From the NCBI RefSeq assembly GCF_000971255.1, contig NZ_BBMC01000011.1:1-64000 (forward strand): DNA of 64,000 nt. The letters run 5' to 3'. The notes beneath the pieces are model-generated. The model did not search any database, was not told the DNA's origin, and saw only the letters and a program-made list of their open reading frames with translations. The DNA is from Demequina rhizosphaerae. GTDB lineage: Bacteria > Actinomycetota > Actinomycetes > Actinomycetales > Demequinaceae. Positions 55,272 through 63,671 of the stretch are shown here, in pieces. Numbering within the stretch: the stretch's first letter is position 1; the number at the start of each line of letters is the position of its first letter. Both the position numbers and the translations under genes were made by a program.

Positions 55272-56828
55272 ATGACGACCACCGCACCACCGCACGCCGA
55301 CCGCATGGACCCGGCCCGCGCATCGTCCCTCGTAGCGCTCGCGCGCGGCGGTGGGGAGCCGCTCGAGGCGAGGTGCCCCTGGGACGGCTCGGTGCTCGCC
55401 GAGGTGCCCACGTCGCGACCGGCCGACGTCGCCCTAGCGGTGGACGAGGCGCGGGTCGCCCAGCGCGCCTGGGCCGCCACGCCCATCCGCGAGCGGGCGG
55501 CCGTCATGCGCCGCGTCGCGAGCCTGGTGTGGGGGCGCGCGGACGACCTCCTCGACATCGTCCAGCTCGAGTCCGGCAAGAGCCGCGTCAGCGCCTTCGA
55601 GGAGGTCGCGGACGTCGCGCTCAACGCCGCCCACTACGCGCGGCACGGCGCGCGCCTGCTGCGCGACCGGCGCCGCCCCGGCGCGCTGCCCGTCGTCACG
55701 CGGACCACCGAGCACCACCGGCCCTGCGGAGTCGTCGGCATCATCGCGCCGTGGAACTACCCGCTCACGCTCGCGGTCTCGGACGCGATGCCCGCGCTGA
55801 TCGCGGGCAACGCGGTGGTGCTCAAGCCCGACTCCCAGACGCCCCTGTCCGCGCTCGCGGGCCTCGAGCTGCTGCGCGACGCGGGCCTGCCCGCCGGCGT
55901 CATGCAGGTGGTCGTCGGCGACGGGCCGACCGTGGGCGGGGCCCTCGTCGACGCGGTCGACTTCGTGATGTTCACCGGCTCGACCGCGACCGGGAGGAAG
56001 GTCGCCGCGCGCTGCGGCGAGCGTCTGATCGGGTGCTCGATGGAGCTCGGCGGCAAGAACCCCATGCTCGTGCTGTCCGACGCGGACCCCGAGCGGGCTG
56101 CGGCCGGCGCCATCCCCGCGTGCTTCTCCAACTCGGGCCAGCTGTGCGTGTCCGTCGAGCGGATCTACGTCGCGGACGAGGTCCACGACGCTTTCGTCGA
56201 CGCGTTCGTGCGGCGCACCCGCGCGATGAGCCTGGGCGTCGGGACGGGCTGGGAGATCGACATGGCGTCGCTCGCGTCCGAGGCGCACCTCGCGACCGTG
56301 CGGGCGCACGTGGACGATGCGGTGGCGAAGGGCGCGACGGTCCTCGCCGGCGGCCGCGCACGGCCCGACCTGGGCCCGACCGTGTACGAGCCGACGATCC
56401 TCGCGGGCGTGACGGACGACATGCGCTGCGCGCGCGAGGAGACCTTCGGGCCGGTGGTGGCGGTGCATCGCGTCGCCTCGGACGACGAGGCGGTCGCGCG
56501 CGCCAACGACACCGTGTACGGGCTCAACGCCGCGGTGTGGTCCCGGCGGCGCGGCACCGCGGTCGCGGCGCGGATCGAGGCCGGCACGGTCAACGTGAAC
56601 GAGGGCTACTCGGCCGCGTGGGGGTCGCTCGGCGCGCCCATGGGCGGCTGGAAGGACTCCGGGCTGGGCCGCCGCCACGGCACCGCCGGCATCCTCAAGT
56701 ACACGCAGGCGCAGACCATCGCCGACCACCGCGGGCCCGTGATCGCGCCGTTCGACGGCATGGCGAACGACGCGTACGCGCGGGCGATGACCGCGGCGGT
56801 GCGGCTGCTCGGCCGGATCCGGCCTTAG
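55272..56828 (+). CDS. Succinic semialdehyde dehydrogenase-like aldehyde dehydrogenase
   Basis: A 518-aa NAD(P)-dependent aldehyde dehydrogenase. The cofactor motif FTGSTATGR (residues about 235-243), general-base Glu in MELGGKNP (about residue 257) and catalytic Cys in NSGQLCVSVERI (about residue 291) are intact. The overall type resembles actinobacterial GabD2 succinic semialdehyde dehydrogenases; the substrate is inferred. AGGAGG lies 6 nt upstream. An SDR follows after 9 nt, likely in one operon. Confidence 0.85.
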   Translation: MTTTAPPHADRMDPARASSLVALARGGGEPLEARCPWDGSVLAEVPTSRPADVALAVDEARVAQRAWAATPIRERAAVMRRVASLVWGRADDLLDIVQLESGKSRVSAFEEVADVALNAAHYARHGARLLRDRRRPGALPVVTRTTEHHRPCGVVGIIAPWNYPLTLAVSDAMPALIAGNAVVLKPDSQTPLSALAGLELLRDAGLPAGVMQVVVGDGPTVGGALVDAVDFVMFTGSTATGRKVAARCGERLIGCSMELGGKNPMLVLSDADPERAAAGAIPACFSNSGQLCVSVERIYVADEVHDAFVDAFVRRTRAMSLGVGTGWEIDMASLASEAHLATVRAHVDDAVAKGATVLAGGRARPDLGPTVYEPTILAGVTDDMRCAREETFGPVVAVHRVASDDEAVARANDTVYGLNAAVWSRRRGTAVAARIEAGTVNVNEGYSAAWGSLGAPMGGWKDSGLGRRHGTAGILKYTQAQTIADHRGPVIAPFDGMANDAYARAMTAAVRLLGRIRP

Positions 56829-56837
56829 GGGGGCACG

Positions 56838-57656
56838 ATGACACGAGGGACGGACCTGCACGGTGCGCGGATGCTCGTCACGGGCGGCGGCTCGGGAATC
56901 GGCCGGCTCATGGCGCTCGAGGCCGCGCGCCGCGGGGCGACGGTCGTGATCTGGGACCGCGACGCCGCCGCGGCGTCGGAGGTGGTCGGCGAGCTCCACG
57001 CGCTCGGCGCGGACGCGATCTCGGCCCGGGTCGACGTGACCGACCGTGCCGCCGTCGACGCCGCGGCCGCCGCCGCGGGCGCCGTCGACATCGTCGTGAA
57101 CAACGCCGGCGTCGTCTCCGGCGCGCCGCTGCTCGAGGCCTCCGACGAGGCGATCGAGCACACGTTCCAGGTCAACACGCTCGCGCTGTACTGGGTGACG
57201 CGCGCGTTCCTGCCCGGGATGCTGGCGCGCGACAGGGGAGCGGTGGTGACGATCGCGTCGGCCGCGGGCCTCGTCGGCGTCGCGCGCCAGACCGACTACG
57301 CGGCCTCGAAGTGGGCCGCGGTCGGCTTCGCCGAGTCGCTCCGCGCGGAGCTGAGGATCGCCGGGTCGTCGGTGCGGACGCTCGTGGCGTGCCCGTACTA
57401 CATCGACACCGGCATGTTCGCGGGGGTCCGCTCGCGCTTCCCGCGGCTGCTGCCGATCCTGCGGCCCGAGGACGTGGCGCGGCGGGTGATCGACGGGATC
57501 GAGCGCGGCCGCGAGCAGATCGTCATGCCGCCGCTGGTGCGGGTCGTGCCGGTGGTGCGTGCGCTTCCCGCGCGCGGCTTCGACGCGGTCGTGGACCTCT
57601 TCGGGATCAACCGCGCGATGGAGGGCTTCCGGGGCCGCGAGGGCGCCTCGCGCTGA
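56838..57656 (+). CDS. Short-chain dehydrogenase/reductase (RDH10-like)
   Basis: A 272-aa classical SDR. The cofactor motif TGGGSGIGR (residues about 15-23), NNAG (residues about 88-91) and the catalytic Ser/Tyr/Lys set (SAAGL...YAASK near residue 155) are intact. The C-terminal part with VACPYYIDTGMF matches SDRs related to retinol dehydrogenase 10. Together with the aldehyde dehydrogenase it could convert an alcohol to an acid in two steps, but the substrate is unknown. Confidence 0.85.
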   Translation: MTRGTDLHGARMLVTGGGSGIGRLMALEAARRGATVVIWDRDAAAASEVVGELHALGADAISARVDVTDRAAVDAAAAAAGAVDIVVNNAGVVSGAPLLEASDEAIEHTFQVNTLALYWVTRAFLPGMLARDRGAVVTIASAAGLVGVARQTDYAASKWAAVGFAESLRAELRIAGSSVRTLVACPYYIDTGMFAGVRSRFPRLLPILRPEDVARRVIDGIERGREQIVMPPLVRVVPVVRALPARGFDAVVDLFGINRAMEGFRGREGASR

Positions 57657-57695
57657 GCGCGCGGGGCGCCGGTCCGACGTGCCGCCGGGCCCGGC

Positions 57696-57755
57696 CGCCG
57701 CATCGTCCTCCCGACCGCCGCATCGTCCCCTCGGCCGCCGCATCGTCCCCCCTGC
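57696..57755. repeat. Three 20-bp tandem units carrying the dispersed motif
   Basis: CCGCCGCATCGTCC begins at 57695, 57715 and 57735, exactly 20 bp apart, each followed by a variable pyrimidine-rich end. It is the only place where the motif is tandem. It is followed directly by the half-repeat at 57758. Confidence 0.8.
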
Positions 57756-57757
57756 CG

Positions 57758-57795
57758 CGGCGTGTCGCGGCGAGGTCCGTGCGCGCCGTCGCGGG
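57758..57795. repeat. Intergenic repeat, family copy 3 (single arm)
   Basis: CGGCGTGTCGCGGCGAGGTC and the following bases resemble the right arms of the repeats at 14917-14950 and 46249-46282. No matching left arm was found here; the motif triplet stands in its place. Confidence 0.5.
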
Positions 57796-57822
57796 CGCTG
57801 CCTTCGACGCCGCCGCGTGAAG

Positions 57823-57843
57823 TGTTATAGTTCATCTATAACA
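57823..57843. promoter_or_regulatory. Operator/promoter of the DUF1648-GntR operon
   Basis: TGTTATAG-TTCAT-CTATAACA is a perfect 8-bp inverted repeat. It includes a TATAGT -10 box (57826-57831). It is the expected binding site of the YtrA-type GntR regulator encoded in the same operon, giving autorepression. Confidence 0.65.
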
Positions 57844-57863
57844 ACTGACGAGGAGTGGGTGAC

Positions 57864-58853
57864 GTGGACAAGGCCATCTCGAGGGCGCTCGGCGCGGGCG
57901 TCGTGACGCCGGTCGTGGCGACGGCTGCCGCGGTCGCGGTCGAGCTCGCGGTGATGGGCGACCTGCCCGACCCGGTCGCGACCCACTGGGGGACAGGCGG
58001 TCCCGACGGGTTCTCGGCCGCATGGACGGTGCCGCTCATGACCGCGCTCACCGCGGGCATGCTGCCGCTCATCCTCGGCACGTCGGCGCTGCTCGCCCTC
58101 CGGCGCGGCGAGCGCGGCTTCACGCTCCGCCTGCTGCCCGCGGTCGCCGCGGGGCTGTCGGTGTACCTCGGCGCGCTGCTCGCGGGGACGCTCGTCATCC
58201 AGCGCGGCCTCGAGACGGCCCAGGACGCGCCCGGCGTGGGCTCGATCATGCTCGTCGCGCTGCCCGCAGGCGCGGTGGTCGGCGTCCTGGCGTGGCTCGC
58301 GCAGCCCCGCGAGACCGCATCCGTCGCGGCGCCCTCGCCGGCGTCGCCCCTCGCGCTGCAGCCGGGAGAGCGCGCCGTGTGGCTCGGCCGCGCCGAGATG
58401 ACGCCGTGGGCGCTGGCCTTCATCGTCCTCGCCACGCTCGCCGCGTGGACCGGCGCGGCCCTCATGTGGCTCGCCGGCGACACGGTCGCGTCCGCCATCA
58501 TCACGGGCGTCGCCGTGCTGCTCACGGCGCTCGCGGCCACGTTCACCGTCGCCCACGTGCGCATCGACGCCTCGGGGCTCACCGTCACCACCGGGGTGCG
58601 GCTGGTGCGCCTGCGGGTGCCCGCCGAGGACGTGGCCTCCGTGGCCGCGATCGACGTCCACGGCCTTGCGCAGTACGGCGGCTACGGGATCCGTCAGATC
58701 CCCGGCGCGACCGCCGTGGTCCTGCGCCCGGGCCCGGCCATCGAGGTCGCGCGCCGGTCCGGGCGGAGGTTCGTGGTCACCGTGGACGATGCGCCGACCG
58801 CCGCGTCGCTGCTCGCCGCCGCGGGGGAGGCCGCCCATGCTGCTCAGGATTGA
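57864..58853 (+). CDS. DUF1648-containing membrane protein
   Basis: A 329-aa membrane protein with about six hydrophobic segments. The N-terminal part LPDPVATHWGTGGPDGFS (residues about 32-49) is the DUF1648 signature. The C-terminal soluble part (residues about 230-325) resembles a PH-like domain. Function is unknown; such genes are usually paired with a small GntR regulator, as here. GTG at 57864 has GAGGAG 8 nt upstream; a GTG at 57855 overlaps that site and was rejected. Confidence 0.78.
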   Translation: MDKAISRALGAGVVTPVVATAAAVAVELAVMGDLPDPVATHWGTGGPDGFSAAWTVPLMTALTAGMLPLILGTSALLALRRGERGFTLRLLPAVAAGLSVYLGALLAGTLVIQRGLETAQDAPGVGSIMLVALPAGAVVGVLAWLAQPRETASVAAPSPASPLALQPGERAVWLGRAEMTPWALAFIVLATLAAWTGAALMWLAGDTVASAIITGVAVLLTALAATFTVAHVRIDASGLTVTTGVRLVRLRVPAEDVASVAAIDVHGLAQYGGYGIRQIPGATAVVLRPGPAIEVARRSGRRFVVTVDDAPTAASLLAAAGEAAHAAQD

Positions 58854-59193
58854 CCCCGCCTCGAGCCAGCCGCTCTACGACCAGATCGCGGACGACGTGC
58901 GCCGGCAGGCGTCCGCCGGCACGCTCCGCGCGGGCGACCGGCTGCCGCCCGCGCGCGAGGTCGCCGAGGCGCTCGACGTCAACCTCCACACCGTCCTCAA
59001 GGCGTACCAGCTGCTGCGCGACGAGGGCCTCGTCGAGATGCGGCGCGGGCGCGGCGCCGTCGTCTCCGCGCATGCCGCGGCGCTCGCCGCGCTGCGGGAC
59101 GATGCGCTGGCCCTGGCCGCGCGCGCCCGCGAGCTGGGGGTGGGCGTCGAGGCCGTCGCCGCGCTCGTGAGGGCCGCGGCCGAGGAGTCCTGA
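58837..59193 (+). CDS. GntR-family regulator, YtrA subfamily
   Basis: A 118-aa regulator. The winged helix-turn-helix covers residues about 10-75 (GDRLPPAREVAEALDVNLHT) and the short C-terminal helix is that of the YtrA subfamily, without an effector domain. It overlaps the DUF1648 gene by 17 nt. It most likely represses the operon via the palindrome at 57823-57843. Confidence 0.85.
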   Translation: MLLRIDPASSQPLYDQIADDVRRQASAGTLRAGDRLPPAREVAEALDVNLHTVLKAYQLLRDEGLVEMRRGRGAVVSAHAAALAALRDDALALAARARELGVGVEAVAALVRAAAEES

Positions 59194-59251
59194 GCGTCCC
59201 GCAGGACGGCCCCGGCGCCTGAGGGAGTACTGAGCGTCCCGGCGGCGGGGG

Positions 59252-60103
59252 TCAGGCGTCGAGCAGGCCGAGCGCGGCGAACGCCTCCGCGAGGCCGTCG
59301 CGGTCGGGCGACGCCGCGACGTGGTCGGCCAGGTCGAGCAGCTCGGGCGCCGAGCCCTCGATCGCGACGCTCACTCCCGCGTACTCGAGCATCTCGAGGT
59401 CGTTCGGCCCGTCGCCGAACGCGACCACCTGCTCGCGCGCGAGCCCGAGCCGGTCGACGACCGCGGCGATGCCCACCGCCTTGTGCACGTCCGCGAGGAA
59501 CATCTCGCCCGCGCCGGGGCCGAGGTCGGGGATCGAGCTGGGGATCACGGCCACCTCGGGGCCCACGAGCGCGGCGATCTCCGGCAGCGGCGACTCCGCG
59601 TGGAAGCTCGTGATCTTGCCGAAGGCCACGCCGGAGAGGTCCTCGGTCGGGTGCAGGGCCGACGTCACGTCGCGCCGGCCGCGCTCCTCCGCCTGCGAGT
59701 GGACGCTGCGGCGGGGCAGGTAGGCGGTCATCGCCTCGATGGTCGCCGGGCGCGCGTGTGTCGCGTCGGGGGCCTCGAGGAAGTACATCGCGCCGTGCGC
59801 GTCGAGCACCTCGATCGCGCGCGCCGCGAGGGCGGCGGGGAAGCGCGTGTCGAGCAGCACCTCGTCGCCGAGGACCGCGTACGCGCCCGCTCCCGCGACG
59901 AAGCCGTCGAAGCCCGCTGCCGTGATGTGGTCGGGCAGCAGCGACACCGGTCGGCCGGTGCACAGCAGCACGAGGTGGCCCGCCTCCCGGGCCGCGCGGA
60001 CCGCGTCGGCGTGCGCGTCGGGGACGCGGCCGTGGTGGGCGTAGGTGCCGTCGACGTCGAGGAAGATCGCGCGGCGGGACGAGGCGGGGGCGGGGTCCGT
60101 CAC
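59252..60103 (-). CDS. HAD-family (Cof-type) phosphatase
   Basis: A 283-aa HAD-IIB hydrolase. Motif I FLDVDGTY (usual DVDGTL, residues about 14-21), motif II LLCTGRP and motif IV GDGPNDLEMLEYAG near residue 231 are present. Such enzymes act on sugar phosphates or FMN; the substrate is unknown. GTG at 60103 lies 7 nt after a TAGGCT box on the minus strand. It is divergent from the LacI regulator of a sugar importer, which fits a sugar-phosphate substrate. Confidence 0.82.
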   Translation of the reverse strand: MTDPAPASSRRAIFLDVDGTYAHHGRVPDAHADAVRAAREAGHLVLLCTGRPVSLLPDHITAAGFDGFVAGAGAYAVLGDEVLLDTRFPAALAARAIEVLDAHGAMYFLEAPDATHARPATIEAMTAYLPRRSVHSQAEERGRRDVTSALHPTEDLSGVAFGKITSFHAESPLPEIAALVGPEVAVIPSSIPDLGPGAGEMFLADVHKAVGIAAVVDRLGLAREQVVAFGDGPNDLEMLEYAGVSVAIEGSAPELLDLADHVAASPDRDGLAEAFAALGLLDA

Positions 60104-60204
60104 GCCGACCAGCCTACGGGCGCGGGGGCCCCGTTCCGCACCCGCGAGGGCCGGGGGATCGGCGGGGCGCGAAGTCACGATTCGGTCACGGGGGAAATTC
60201 GGGC

Positions 60205-60261
60205 TTGCACTGTCGAACCGGTTCGCTGTAGTTTCGTTCGCGTTGAATCGAACCGGTTCGA
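60205..60261 (+). promoter_or_regulatory. lacI/ABC promoter with two CGAACCGGTTCG operators
   Basis: The perfect 12-bp palindrome CGAACCGGTTCG occurs at 60214-60225 and 60249-60260, centres 35 bp apart. The first sits between a TTGCAC -35 (60205-60210) and a TGTAGT -10 (60227-60232); the second lies downstream of the start site. This is the layout of LacI-family autorepression. Confidence 0.75.
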
Positions 60262-60295
60262 CAGTCTCGTTCGACGGAGAAGGAGCACAGCCTCG

Positions 60296-61324
60296 ATGGT
60301 GACCATCGGCGATGTCGCGAAGGCCGCGGGAGTGTCCCGCAGCACCGCCTCGTACGCGCTCAGCGGCAAGCGGACCATCTCGCCCGCGGTGGTCCAGCGG
60401 GTGCTCGACGCGGTCGACGAGCTCGGCTACATCCCCAACGCGGGGGCCCGCGCGCTCGCCACGTCGCACACCAAGGTGATCGGTCTCCTCGGACGCTTCC
60501 TCGACGACGAGTTCGCCCCCGCGATGCTGCAGTACATCCTCGGCGTCACCAACCGGGCGCGCGAGCTCGGCTACGACACGCTGCTCGTATCCGAGGAGGA
60601 CGGCGTGCACGCGCTCCAGCGCCTCTCGTCGTCGCGCATGGTCGACGGCTTCGTCCTCCTTAACGTCGCCGAGCGCGACAGCCGCCTCGAGGTCCTCCGC
60701 AAGGCGATGCAGCCCGGCGCCACGGTGGGTCTGCCCGCCGAGTGCGACGGCGTCGACGTGTTCGACCTCGACTTCATCGAGAGCGGCCGGCTCATGGTCC
60801 AGACGATGCACGACGCGGGTCATCGCGAGCTCATCCTCGTGTCGCAGCCGGTCCACGTCGTCGAGCGCGGCGGCGCCTACGTGTGGCGCCTCGCCGACGG
60901 CGCCCGGGAGCGGGCGGCGGAGCTCGGGATGACCCTGCACCACCACCACGGCGACTCGAGCCAGCCGGGGATCGGCAAGGACCTCAACGAGGTCCTCGAC
61001 CGCCACCCCGACGCGACCGGGCTGCTGCTCAACAACGAGGCCGCGGCGGCGGCGCTGCCGTCGGTGCTGGCCGCGCGCGGGCTCGCGGCGCCCGACGACA
61101 TCTCCGTCATCGGCCGCTACTCGGACGACTTCGCCCGCACCTTCTCGCTTCCGTTCACGGCGATCGACAGCGCCGCGGACGAGCTGGGGCGACGCGCTGT
61201 GCAGCAGCTCGTCGCTCGAATCGAGGCCGGCCCCGACGGGACCGCGCCTCACCTTGTCGACCTGATCCCGCCCATCGTCAACGACCGCGGATCCATCGCC
61301 GCACCACCATCCCTTCGGGGCTGA
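60296..61324 (+). CDS. LacI-family transcriptional regulator
   Basis: A 342-aa repressor. The LacI helix-turn-helix and hinge are at residues 3-60 (TIGDVAKAAGVSRSTASYAL, then PNAGARALAT), followed by a periplasmic-binding-protein-like sugar domain. It should bind the CGAACCGGTTCG pair upstream and release on binding a sugar imported by the genes that follow. AGGAG lies 10 nt before the ATG; an alternative GTG is one codon later. Confidence 0.92.
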   Translation: MVTIGDVAKAAGVSRSTASYALSGKRTISPAVVQRVLDAVDELGYIPNAGARALATSHTKVIGLLGRFLDDEFAPAMLQYILGVTNRARELGYDTLLVSEEDGVHALQRLSSSRMVDGFVLLNVAERDSRLEVLRKAMQPGATVGLPAECDGVDVFDLDFIESGRLMVQTMHDAGHRELILVSQPVHVVERGGAYVWRLADGARERAAELGMTLHHHHGDSSQPGIGKDLNEVLDRHPDATGLLLNNEAAAAALPSVLAARGLAAPDDISVIGRYSDDFARTFSLPFTAIDSAADELGRRAVQQLVARIEAGPDGTAPHLVDLIPPIVNDRGSIAAPPSLRG

Positions 61325-61368
61325 ATCATCCGACCCTTCCCCGGGGGTCACCGTTCAAGGAGGAACGC

Positions 61369-62640
61369 ATGAGGAACACCAGCACCAAGGCCGCCGTCGC
61401 GTTCGCGACCGCGGCGCTCGCAGCGGGCACGCTCGCCGGCTGCTCGTCCGATGCCAGCAGCGACGGCTCGTCGGCCAGCGGCGGCGCGGAGGCCGGCGGC
61501 ACGTACACGTGGTGGGACCCGTACCCCCAGCACGAGGACGGCTCGGACTGGGCCAACCGCGTCCAGGCCTGCGGCGACGAGGCCGGCGTGACGATCGAGC
61601 GCACCGCCTACGACACGACCGCGCTCACCAACCAGCTGCTGCTGTCGGCGCAGGAGGGCACCGCCCCGGACGTCGTCCTGCTCGACAACCCCGCGGTCTC
61701 GACGCTCGCGGACACGGGCGCCATCATCACGATGGACGAGCTCGGCTTCGACACGAGCGACATCGACGAGAACCTGCTCGCCGCGGGCGTCGTCGACGGG
61801 GTCGCGTACGGCATCCCGATCGGCGCCAACACCCTCGCGCTCTACTACAACCAGGAGATCCTCGACGCGGCCGGCGTCGACCCGGCATCGATCACCGACT
61901 GGGACTCGCTCAACGCGGCCCTCGAGGCGATCGACGGCGCGGGCAGCCGCGCCATCACGTTCGCCGGCATCGGCACCGAGGAGGGCTCGTTCCAGTTCCT
62001 GCCCTGGTTCTGGGGCGCCGGTGCGGACCTGACCGAGCTCAACTCGGCCGCGGGTGTCGAGGCCGTCCAGCTCTGGGTGGACTGGCTCGACAAGGGCTGG
62101 GCGCCGCAGTCGGCGATCCAGAACTCGCAGAACACCGCGTGGGAGGAGTTCCTCGACGGCAAGACCGGCTTCGTCGAGAACGGCACCTGGCAGGTCAACT
62201 CGGCCGCGGACGCGGGCTTCGAGACCGGCTACATCACCATCCCGGCCAAGGACGGCGGCGCCGCCCCGGCCCCGACCGGCGGCGAGTTCGTCATGGCGCC
62301 CGCGCAGAGCGACTCCGCGCGCTACGAGGTCACCACGAAGATCGTCGAGTGCATGACGACGCCCGAGGGCTTCGTCGAGACCGCCGACACGTTCGCGTAC
62401 TACATCCCGCCGACCGCCGACGGTCAGGCCGCGTTCCTCGAGGAGCACCCGGACCTGTCCGTGTGGGTCGACGCCGTCAAGGCGGCCAAGGGTCGTACGA
62501 GCGACAACCTGGGCACCGACTACCCGCTGATCTCGGAGCAGCTCTGGACCGCGGTCCAGGCCGCGATGTCCGGCGCCTCGAGCGCGCAGGACGCCATGGA
62601 CGCCGCGCAGGACGCCGCGGCGGCCGCGACCGGCGAGTAG
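61369..62640 (+). CDS. Sugar ABC transporter substrate-binding lipoprotein
   Basis: A 423-aa family 1 extracellular solute-binding protein. Signal peptide and lipobox LAGC (Cys near residue 25) are followed by a Ser/Gly-rich linker and a two-lobed binding domain; NTLALYYNQEILDAAGVDP is typical. It captures a sugar outside the cell for the permeases downstream. AAGGAGGAA lies 6 nt before the ATG. A hairpin after the stop may raise its expression over the permeases. Confidence 0.92.
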   Translation: MRNTSTKAAVAFATAALAAGTLAGCSSDASSDGSSASGGAEAGGTYTWWDPYPQHEDGSDWANRVQACGDEAGVTIERTAYDTTALTNQLLLSAQEGTAPDVVLLDNPAVSTLADTGAIITMDELGFDTSDIDENLLAAGVVDGVAYGIPIGANTLALYYNQEILDAAGVDPASITDWDSLNAALEAIDGAGSRAITFAGIGTEEGSFQFLPWFWGAGADLTELNSAAGVEAVQLWVDWLDKGWAPQSAIQNSQNTAWEEFLDGKTGFVENGTWQVNSAADAGFETGYITIPAKDGGAAPAPTGGEFVMAPAQSDSARYEVTTKIVECMTTPEGFVETADTFAYYIPPTADGQAAFLEEHPDLSVWVDAVKAAKGRTSDNLGTDYPLISEQLWTAVQAAMSGASSAQDAMDAAQDAAAAATGE

Positions 62641-62654
62641 CAGCACCCGTTCAC

Positions 62655-62688
62655 GGGCGTGGGGCGGGCATCCGTCCGCCCCACGCCC
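62655..62688 (+). terminator. Intra-operon hairpin after the binding-protein gene
   Basis: A 13-bp perfect stem (62655-62667 with 62676-62688, 8-nt loop) lies between the lipoprotein and permease genes. Such hairpins cause partial termination or protect the upstream mRNA. Confidence 0.65.
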
Positions 62689-62707
62689 CGACCCCCCGAG
62701 GACCCGC

Positions 62708-63670
62708 ATGACCACCACCATCGGCCGTCGCGCCACCGGAAGCGGCTCGCCCACGGCGAGCGGCGACCGCAAGGGCGCTCACGCCCGCCGGATCCACGGC
62801 TCGCCGTGGATCGCCGTCGGCTTCGCCGCCCCGCTGGTGATCTACCTGATCGCCTTCTACGCCTACCCGCTGATCCGGAGCGTCGACCTCTCGGTCCACG
62901 ACTACAACATCCGCGCGTTCGTCCAGGGCAACGCGGAGTTCGTCGGCCTCGAGAACTACGTCGACGTCATCCAGTCGGACCTCTTCCCGACCGCGCTGTG
63001 GAACACGTTCCTCTTCGTCGGCGTCTCGATCCTCTTCCAGTACGCCATCGGACTCGCGCTCGCGGTCTTCTTCCGCAACAGCTTCCGGCTGTCCGGCTTC
63101 CTGCGCGCGCTCTTCCTCGTGCCGTGGCTGCTGCCGCTCATCGTCTCGGCCTCGACGTGGGCGTGGATGATGAACTCCGACTCCGGCATCATCAACTCGT
63201 TCCTCGGGGCCTTCGGCATGGAGCCGATCAACTGGATCACGTCGCCCGACACGGCGCTGCTCGCGGTCATCATCGCGAACATCTGGCTCGGCATCCCGTT
63301 CAACCTGGTGATCCTCTACTCGGGCCTCCAGAACATCCCCGGAGAGGTCTACGAGGCGGCGTCGCTCGACGGTGCCGGCGCGTGGAAGATCTTCTGGCGG
63401 ATCACGTTCCCGCTGCTGCGCCCCGTCTCGGCGATCACGATCCTGCTGGGGCTCGTCTACACCCTCAAGGTCGTCGACATCGTCTGGATCATGACGAAGG
63501 GTGGACCGGCCAACAGCTCGCTCACCCTCGCCGTGTGGTCGTACCGCGAGGCCTTCGGCACCGGCCAGCCCGCGTTCTCGCCGGCCTCCGCGATCGGCAA
63601 CCTGCTCATCGTCATCGCGCTGGTGTTCGGCCTCTTCTACGTCCGCCTCCAGCGCCGAGAGGAGCACTGA
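62708..63670 (+). CDS. Sugar ABC transporter permease (MalF type)
   Basis: A 320-aa permease with six helices. The ATPase-contacting EAA loop is EAASLDGAGAWKIFWRITFP near residues 217-236. The cytoplasmic N-terminal extension of about 30 residues is typical of the UgpA/MalF group. It is followed after 1 nt by the second permease. No ATPase gene is in view; many actinobacterial importers share a distant MsiK-type ATPase. Confidence 0.93.
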   Translation: MTTTIGRRATGSGSPTASGDRKGAHARRIHGSPWIAVGFAAPLVIYLIAFYAYPLIRSVDLSVHDYNIRAFVQGNAEFVGLENYVDVIQSDLFPTALWNTFLFVGVSILFQYAIGLALAVFFRNSFRLSGFLRALFLVPWLLPLIVSASTWAWMMNSDSGIINSFLGAFGMEPINWITSPDTALLAVIIANIWLGIPFNLVILYSGLQNIPGEVYEAASLDGAGAWKIFWRITFPLLRPVSAITILLGLVYTLKVVDIVWIMTKGGPANSSLTLAVWSYREAFGTGQPAFSPASAIGNLLIVIALVFGLFYVRLQRREEH

Positions 63671-63671
63671 C

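Noticed and set aside
57695-57755. Possible CRISPR array (regular 20-bp units)
   Set aside because: Units are only 20 bp with 3 copies, there is no repeat/spacer division of CRISPR size and no cas genes are nearby.
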